From IMG/VR virus record IMGVR_UViG_3300044627_001811, positions 1 through 43,945 of that record: 43,945 nt of DNA. One strand, written 5' to 3'. Below are positions 39,033 through 43,945 of the stretch, piece after piece. Under the pieces are notes generated by a model. It saw nothing but the letters and a program-made list of their open reading frames with translations, ran no database searches and had not been told where the DNA came from. Numbering within the stretch: position 1 is the stretch's first letter; every line of letters starts with the position of its first letter. The translations under genes and the position numbers were made by a program. Source of the stretch: a virus.

Positions 39033-41056
39033 CCGAACCCGTCGCCCACGGTGACTTTGAAACCCGCAGCGCCGTTGACCTGCGGGAAGTCGGGTTGCAC
39101 AACTACGCCCGCCATGAATCCACGGATGCGTGGTGCTTCTCCTGGGCCATCGGGGATATGGAGCCGGAAGTCTGGGTGCCCGGCGACAAGTTCCCTGACG
39201 TAATGCGGCGACACATTGAATCCGGCCGGCAGTTCCATGCCTGGAACGCACCTTTTGAATTGGCGATCTGGAGCGAAGTCATGCGCCGTCGTTACAATTG
39301 GCCCGCCATTCGGCCCGAGCAGACGCATTGTGTGATGGCCCGCGCCTACGCAATGGGGTTGCCTGGGGCGCTGGAAGATGCCGCTCTGGCGCTGGGCCTT
39401 CCGCTGCTGAAGGATACTGAAGGTAGAGCGCTTATGCTTCGCATGTGTAGGCCGCGCAGCAAGCCCAACCAGCCGATTGCATGGTGGGATGATCTGGATA
39501 AGCAAGAACGACTGCGCACGTATTGCCAGCAAGACGTTCGTGTCGAACGTGAAGTTGGCCGCCGCGTGCTTCCGCTCTCGGACAAGGAACGCCAAGTCTG
39601 GTTGCTGGACTACCAGATCAACCAGCGTGGCGTGATGATTGACGTGCCCACGGCCAAGGCAGCGATCACCCTGGCTGATACCATGAAGGTGAAATATGAC
39701 GAACAGATGGCCGAAGCCACCAATGGTGCCGCGACTTCATGCACGGCGCTTGCTCCGATCAAGGAGTGGCTTAATCAACAAGGCTGCCACAAAGCACTCG
39801 TTGGCTTGGCTAAAGCGGATGTCACGGAACTGCTGGCCGACGATACCTTACCCGCTGCTGCCCGACGTGTCCTGACACTGCGGCAAGAGGCGGGCAAGGC
39901 CAGCAATGCCAAGTTCAACGTCATGGTCAACCAAGCCGGCGACGATAACCGGCTGCGCAATCTAGTCCAGTATCATGGTGCCGCCACCGGGCGCTGGGCT
40001 GGCCGCGCGGTGCAAGTCCACAATCTAGTCCGTGATATGCCGAAGGCTCACATCATTGAGCACGTATTGGAACTGGTGCGGGGCGGGCAGCATGAAGCTA
40101 TCGACATGATCTACGGGCCGCCACTGTCCATGGTGTCCCGGTGTATGCGGTCGTTCTTTACGGCAGCGCCCGGCAAGATGCTGCTGGCGGCGGACTTCTC
40201 AAACGTCGAAGGGCGGGGCGCTGCGTGGTTCGCTGGCGAACACTGGAAGATCGAAGCCTTCCGCGCAGCCGACGCCAAGACAGGGCCGGGCATCTACGAG
40301 TTGGCCTATGCCAAGTCGTTCAACGTGCCGGTGGAGTCTGTCAAGAATCCCTCGGAAGAACGGCAGGTCGGCAAGACGATGGAGTTGGCTTTCGGCTACC
40401 AGGGTGGGGCCGGCAGCTTTCATGTGATGGGCAAAACTTACGGAGTGAAAGTCACCGATGAAAAAGCAGACGAGTTCAAAAACGCCTGGCGCTCGGCGCA
40501 CCCGCGCATCGTCGGCACGTGGTATGGCATCCAAAGGGCGGCAATCAGCGCCGTCAAAAACCCCGGCGAAGTCTACGCTTGCGGCCACCCCGGTCGCCAA
40601 GCCAAGTTTAAAGTGGCCGGTTCGTTTCTATGGTGCCTGCTGCCAAGCGGTCGCGCAATTTGCTATCCGTATCCGAAATTGCTGGAAGGCGAATACGGGC
40701 CGCAGCTGACCTACATGACCAACCCTTCCCCGGACGACCGGAAGAAGGGCAAGGTCATCAAGGATCCGCAGAACTCGGCCAACTGGGCGCGGGTCGGCAC
40801 CTACGGCGGCAGCCTGTTCAACAACATTATCCAAGGCACCTGCCGTGACCTGCTGGCGGATTGCATGTTGCGTTTGTCCGCCCTTGGTGCTAACATAGTT
40901 CTTCACGTCCATGACGAAGCGGTTGTGGAAGTTGACGCGGACAAGGCAGAAGCCGCGCGCCAGAAGATGCAGGAGATCATGCGAACCCCGCCCGAGTGGG
41001 CTGCCGGGTTCCCCCTTTGGGCTGACTGCGGAGCGATGAAACGATATGGTAAGTAA
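39029..41056 (+). CDS. polA: Family A DNA polymerase with 3'-5' exonuclease
   Basis: A 675-residue replicative polymerase. The exonuclease domain starts with DFET (D9, E11) and includes HAWNAPFE and a later CQQDVRVE. The polymerase domain has motif A DFSNVEGR (about 389-396), the O-helix [13 protein letters not shown] (about 446-458) and motif [10 protein letters not shown] (about 625-633). The start is GTG 39029, overlapping the overprinted ORF stop. It overlaps the PrimPol-helicase start by 11 bases. Confidence 0.94.
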   Translation: MTEPVAHGDFETRSAVDLREVGLHNYARHESTDAWCFSWAIGDMEPEVWVPGDKFPDVMRRHIESGRQFHAWNAPFELAIWSEVMRRRYNWPAIRPEQTHCVMARAYAMGLPGALEDAALALGLPLLKDTEGRALMLRMCRPRSKPNQPIAWWDDLDKQERLRTYCQQDVRVEREVGRRVLPLSDKERQVWLLDYQINQRGVMIDVPTAKAAITLADTMKVKYDEQMAEATNGAATSCTALAPIKEWLNQQGCHKALVGLAKADVTELLADDTLPAAARRVLTLRQEAGKASNAKFNVMVNQAGDDNRLRNLVQYHGAATGRWAGRAVQVHNLVRDMPKAHIIEHVLELVRGGQHEAIDMIYGPPLSMVSRCMRSFFTAAPGKMLLAADFSNVEGRGAAWFAGEHWKIEAFRAADAKTGPGIYELAYAKSFNVPVESVKNPSEERQVGKTMELAFGYQGGAGSFHVMGKTYGVKVTDEKADEFKNAWRSAHPRIVGTWYGIQRAAISAVKNPGEVYACGHPGRQAKFKVAGSFLWCLLPSGRAICYPYPKLLEGEYGPQLTYMTNPSPDDRKKGKVIKDPQNSANWARVGTYGGSLFNNIIQGTCRDLLADCMLRLSALGANIVLHVHDEAVVEVDADKAEAARQKMQEIMRTPPEWAAGFPLWADCGAMKRYGK

Positions 41057-42851
41057 ACTTGACGCCGCCATCGCCCTTGCAGCCAAGGGCTTTGAGGTGT
41101 TCCCGATCAAGCCGGGGGCGAAGTTCCCGCCCTTGGTCAAGGACTGGCCCAATAAGGCATCCAATATTGTCCAATTCTTTGGCCCGTGGTGGGACAAGAA
41201 CCCGGACGCGAACATCGGGATCCACGCCAAAGGCATGATTGTCATTGACGTTGACGTCAACAAGGGCGGTGACGACTCGCTGGCCCTACTGGAGATGACG
41301 CACGGGTTTCCTGAAACCCTTACAACGATCACCCCAACTGGCGGGCGCCACCTGTTCTACCGCACCGACGCGCCGGTCGCCAACGGGGTGGACTGCCTTG
41401 GCCGAGGGGTGGACATCCGTGGGCAGAACGGCTACGTTGTAGCCCCTGGCTCAGAGGTCGAAGCCGGGCGCTACCGGTTCGACAAGGACATCCCGATAGC
41501 CGACGCGCCCGACTGGCTTGTGCTAAAACTTGGCACGGTCGTACACAAAACCAGCACGTCCACCACCGATGTACAGGATGCGCCAGTGGACGTGGTGGCG
41601 CGGGCGCGGGAGTGGCTGGCCAAGCAACCCGGCGCCGTCGAAGGCGAGGGTGGCGACGCGCAGACCTTCAAGGTCATCTGCGCCCTACGGGATCTGGGGC
41701 CGTCAGCCGAGCAGGCCGGCGAACTGCTGGCGGAGTGGAACGATCGCTGTTCCCCGCCGTGGACGCCCAACGAATTAGGCGTTAGGGTGGGTAACGCCTA
41801 CCGCTATGCACAGAACGACGCTGGCGCGCGCGCCGCCATGCCGGATGACTTCCCAGTCATGGATGTGCCGCCGGCGCCACCCCGCAAGCCCACCAAGGTC
41901 ACTCGCCTTTCTCAATTCGCGAATCAAGAATCCAAGGGCGCGGGCTACTTGGCCAAGGGGTTGCTGCAGAAGGCATCCTACGCCATCGCCTACGGCCCCC
42001 CTGGCGGCGGCAAGACCTTCACCCTGCTGGACTTGGCCTACAACATTGCCGCCGGCAAGGACTGGATGGGTCATAAAGTCCACGGCGGGCCGGTGCTCTA
42101 CCTGCCTTTTGAGGGTGGTGGCGGGCTAATCAAGCGCGCCCAGGCGCTGCGCCAGAAGTATGGCAACGAGGACGTGCCGTTCTTCATCGCCCCTGCCAGC
42201 TTCAATCTGCGGGAGCAGACTGGCCGCAAGGAACTGGGTGCCGTCATTGCTGACCTGCCGGAGAAGCCGGTGCTGATCGTGATCGACACCTTGGCGCGTG
42301 CGCTGATGGGCGGGGACGAGAATTCCGCACAGGACGTAGGGGCTTTCAACAGCGCGGTGGCGGCCCTGATCGAATCGACCGGCGCCTGTGTGCTGATCGT
42401 CCACCACTCCGGCAAGAACCAGAACGCCGGGGCGCGCGGGTCGTCAGCCCTCTTGGGCGCTATTGACACGGAGTTGCAGATCAGCGACAATAGAGTGACT
42501 GCCAGCAAGCAGCGGGACGTGGAGATTGGCGCCCCGATTGGCTTCAAGCTGGTGCCCGTGGTAGTGGGGCTGGACTCCGATGGCGACGAGATGACGAGTT
42601 GTGTGGTGGAGCCGGACGCCGTAGGCACAGGCCCGACTGGCAGACTGGCCGGCCACGCCAAGCGGGGGTTTGATGTGCTGTGCCGGCTGCGGCCGGACAA
42701 CACTTCAATCAGCGACATCGAATGGAAGGAAGCGTGCCTAGAGTTCCTGCCGGCGCGCAAGGCTTCGTTCTATGACATGAAGAATGTGCTTCTGAAGAAG
42801 CGATACATTGTGGTTGACAACGAAGGGCTGGTAACACGGAGGATGGAATAA
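41046..42851 (+). CDS. PrimPol-helicase fusion (primase/polymerase plus RepA-like ATPase)
   Basis: A 601-residue bifunctional replication protein. The N-terminal bifunctional primase-polymerase domain has GFEVFPIKPGAKFP, the catalytic DVD within VIDVDVNKGG (about 64-73), and TPTGGRHLFY. The C-terminal RepA/DnaB-like ATPase has Walker A AYGPPGGGKT (about 315-324), VLIVIDTLAR (Walker B, about 408-417) and VLIVHHSGKN (sensor, H-H). It should unwind and prime for the polymerase encoded just upstream. Confidence 0.92.
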   Translation: MVSKLDAAIALAAKGFEVFPIKPGAKFPPLVKDWPNKASNIVQFFGPWWDKNPDANIGIHAKGMIVIDVDVNKGGDDSLALLEMTHGFPETLTTITPTGGRHLFYRTDAPVANGVDCLGRGVDIRGQNGYVVAPGSEVEAGRYRFDKDIPIADAPDWLVLKLGTVVHKTSTSTTDVQDAPVDVVARAREWLAKQPGAVEGEGGDAQTFKVICALRDLGPSAEQAGELLAEWNDRCSPPWTPNELGVRVGNAYRYAQNDAGARAAMPDDFPVMDVPPAPPRKPTKVTRLSQFANQESKGAGYLAKGLLQKASYAIAYGPPGGGKTFTLLDLAYNIAAGKDWMGHKVHGGPVLYLPFEGGGGLIKRAQALRQKYGNEDVPFFIAPASFNLREQTGRKELGAVIADLPEKPVLIVIDTLARALMGGDENSAQDVGAFNSAVAALIESTGACVLIVHHSGKNQNAGARGSSALLGAIDTELQISDNRVTASKQRDVEIGAPIGFKLVPVVVGLDSDGDEMTSCVVEPDAVGTGPTGRLAGHAKRGFDVLCRLRPDNTSISDIEWKEACLEFLPARKASFYDMKNVLLKKRYIVVDNEGLVTRRME

Positions 42852-43093
42852 TGCCGTTATACGATTTGTTCTGCCCCACCTGCCACCGCACGGTCGAACG
42901 CCAGTGCAAGATTGACGACCGGTTAAGCCAACGCTGCTACCACGATGGCGATGTGTTGACCGTAAAGGTGGCACCTGTCTACGGCAAGATGGCGGGCACG
43001 GTGCTGAAAGGTGGCGGACCTGATCGGTTCACCGCGGACGTGCTCGGTGTGCGGCTGGACGAACTGCCTAGCGGATTGCGGACAACCAAATGA
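42851..43093 (+). CDS. Small zinc-ribbon protein (FmdB-like)
   Basis: An 80-residue protein beginning MPLYDLFCPTCHRTVE, the start of FmdB-type zinc-ribbon regulators, but only one clear C-x-x-C pair plus C19 and C29 are visible. ATG shares the A of the preceding stop (TAATG). It could regulate transcription or bind a partner; the C-terminal half is unknown. Confidence 0.65.
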   Translation: MPLYDLFCPTCHRTVERQCKIDDRLSQRCYHDGDVLTVKVAPVYGKMAGTVLKGGGPDRFTADVLGVRLDELPSGLRTTK

Positions 43094-43530
43094 GTTTCAC
43101 CGACGGCAACAAAGCGGACGGCAAGCACTACTGGCTTACGCCACCGGAATTGATGGACCGGTTGCAGTTAGAGTTCGACTTCAACTACGACCCCTGCCCT
43201 TTCCCTAAGCCCGAGGACTACGACGGACTGGACGCTGAGTGGGGGTCGCGCAGTTACGTCAACCCGCCATTCGGCGTCGTCATGCATAAAGGCAAAAAGA
43301 AAGGCGCCACTGCTTGGGCGCGGAAGTGCATCGAAGAACACCGCAAGGGCAAGACCGTGGTGATGGTCTATCCGATTGACAAGTGGGTGTTGATGCTGCT
43401 GGACGCCGGCGCCAAGGTGCGCAACCTAAAGGACGTGAAGTGGTGCGCCACTGAGGACGGGACGCCCGGCAAAGGCACCGGACGGCATGTTGCTATGTTC
43501 GTGCTAGAGGCCGAACAGCCGCCCAAATAA
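43090..43530 (+). CDS. dam: Phage N6-adenine DNA methyltransferase
   Basis: A 146-residue member of the phage DNA N-6-adenine methyltransferase family: DPCPFP (about 34-39), catalytic NPPF (58-61), WARKCIEEHRKG, VVMVYPIDKW and a C-terminal GTGRHVAMFVL. It likely protects phage DNA from restriction. ATGA overlap with the zinc-ribbon gene. Its 3' end overlaps, antisense, the last 38 bases of a leftward membrane gene. Confidence 0.85.
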   Translation: MSFTDGNKADGKHYWLTPPELMDRLQLEFDFNYDPCPFPKPEDYDGLDAEWGSRSYVNPPFGVVMHKGKKKGATAWARKCIEEHRKGKTVVMVYPIDKWVLMLLDAGAKVRNLKDVKWCATEDGTPGKGTGRHVAMFVLEAEQPPK

Positions 43531-43654
43531 ATCCGATGTTGGCCACGGCGTACGCAGCCCACGCCATGGCCATGCCCGGATCACCGGCTTTGCCGTAGCG
43601 CACCGCCACCGACAGATACAGGCCGGCGGCGATGATCAGTTCCCAAGGTGTCAC
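43493..43654 (-). CDS. 53-residue membrane protein of the lysis cluster
   Basis: GTG at 43654 overlaps the holin stop (GTGA). Hydrophobic segments at about 4-18 and 29-46 separated by YGKAGDPG. It is the last leftward gene before the convergent early block and overlaps the adenine methyltransferase 3' end. Possibly a spanin-like or holin partner; no family recognised. Confidence 0.6.
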   Translation of the reverse strand: MTPWELIIAAGLYLSVAVRYGKAGDPGMAMAWAAYAVANIGFIWAAVRPLART

Positions 43655-43945
43655 TTGCTAACGCCCTTCGACTTCTCCACAGAGCGCAGGGTGCCGAGGC
43701 CCAGCATACCGGTCACAACGACCCACAGGAGGTCGATGTTGACATCCGGCGGCGCTGGCCAGCCCTTGGCCGCACCAACCCACACCAGCACTGGTTGGAC
43801 AATCGTAGCGTAAACAAAGCCTGCGCCGCCCGCCCAGCCAAAGAACGGCCGCCAGCCGGCAACGAATACGGAAGCGTGCTGCGCCTCGCGCGCATTGATC
43901 TCCAGTTGGCCCATGATCTGCTTCAGATCACCATCCTGGGTCATC
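43651..43945 (-). CDS. 3TM holin, C-terminal part (gene continues at window start)
   Basis: This open frame runs in from the window end. It covers the 91-base duplicate of the window start and then the membrane part: WRPFFGWAGGAGFVYATIV, a hydrophobic segment with LVWVGAAKGW, and DLLWVVVTGMLGLGTLRS. The hallmark WRPFFGWAGG and two to three hydrophobic segments identify the 3TM (GTA-type) holin family. Together with bases 1-198 it encodes 133 residues. Confidence 0.85.
   Translation of the reverse strand, partial: MTQDGDLKQIMGQLEINAREAQHASVFVAGWRPFFGWAGGAGFVYATIVQPVLVWVGAAKGWPAPPDVNIDLLWVVVTGMLGLGTLRSVEKSKGVSK
43855..43945. repeat. Terminal near-duplicate, right copy
   Basis: Repeats bases 1-91 with four transitions, all in synonymous positions of the holin frame. 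Confidence 0.95.

Noticed and set aside
27700-43530. T7-type single-subunit RNA polymerase or integrase
   Set aside because: No gene has the corresponding motifs; sigma70-type promoters point to host RNA polymerase.
1-43945. tRNA genes
   Set aside because: No cloverleaf-like sequence was found by eye, though a dedicated scan was not possible.

Overview
The window is one near-complete genome of a tailed dsDNA phage with a podovirus-type virion, very probably infecting a Gram-negative (proteobacterial) host. Evidence for the virion type is a T7-like adaptor (tail tubular A), nozzle (tail tubular B), gp13-like protein, large internal virion proteins, a head-to-tail connector portal and a T7-gp17-like tailspike. 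Evidence for a Gram-negative host is the M15 peptidase endolysin beside a 3TM holin, a GT9 heptosyltransferase-like gene and the GC-rich, Shine-Dalgarno-led genes. The first and last 91 bases are near-identical copies (4 silent differences) inside the same holin gene. The contig therefore closes into a circle of about 43.85 kb, and the ends are an assembly or permutation overlap.

Layout. About 1-27.3 kb is one leftward late block: holin/endolysin/lysis genes, tailspike and adhesin-like proteins, four internal virion genes, nozzle, adaptor, capsid, scaffold, then a GT9/Bbp19/SAM-methyltransferase cassette, portal, large terminase and small terminase. About 27.7-43.5 kb is one rightward early block. 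It starts with many very small ORFs (several under 60 aa), then a RuvC-like resolvase, a dATP/dGTP-diphosphohydrolase-N domain protein, metallophosphoesterase, methyltransferase-like protein, SNF2 helicase, endonuclease VII, DUF2800 nuclease, DUF2815 SSB-like protein, a cytosine methyltransferase locus, family A DNA polymerase, PrimPol-helicase, a zinc-ribbon protein and an adenine methyltransferase. Most neighbours overlap by ATGA, GTGA or TAATG, implying translational coupling. No phage RNA polymerase, integrase or repressor is recognisable, so it looks lytic and dependent on host RNA polymerase. Several near-consensus sigma70 promoters in the early block fit this.

The most interesting features are these. 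(1) The cytosine methyltransferase gene is overprinted for nearly its whole length by a second long ORF that has its own strong Shine-Dalgarno and a GTGA junction to the polymerase gene, while the methyltransferase frame itself is broken by an in-frame TAG just after motif I. (2) Mirror-image GTTACGG repeat regions flank the small terminase gene. (3) A GGTAATCGCG motif recurs seven times in under 1 kb, in different reading frames and inside or beside promoters. (4) A 158-nt capsid leader can pair with the capsid ribosome binding site.
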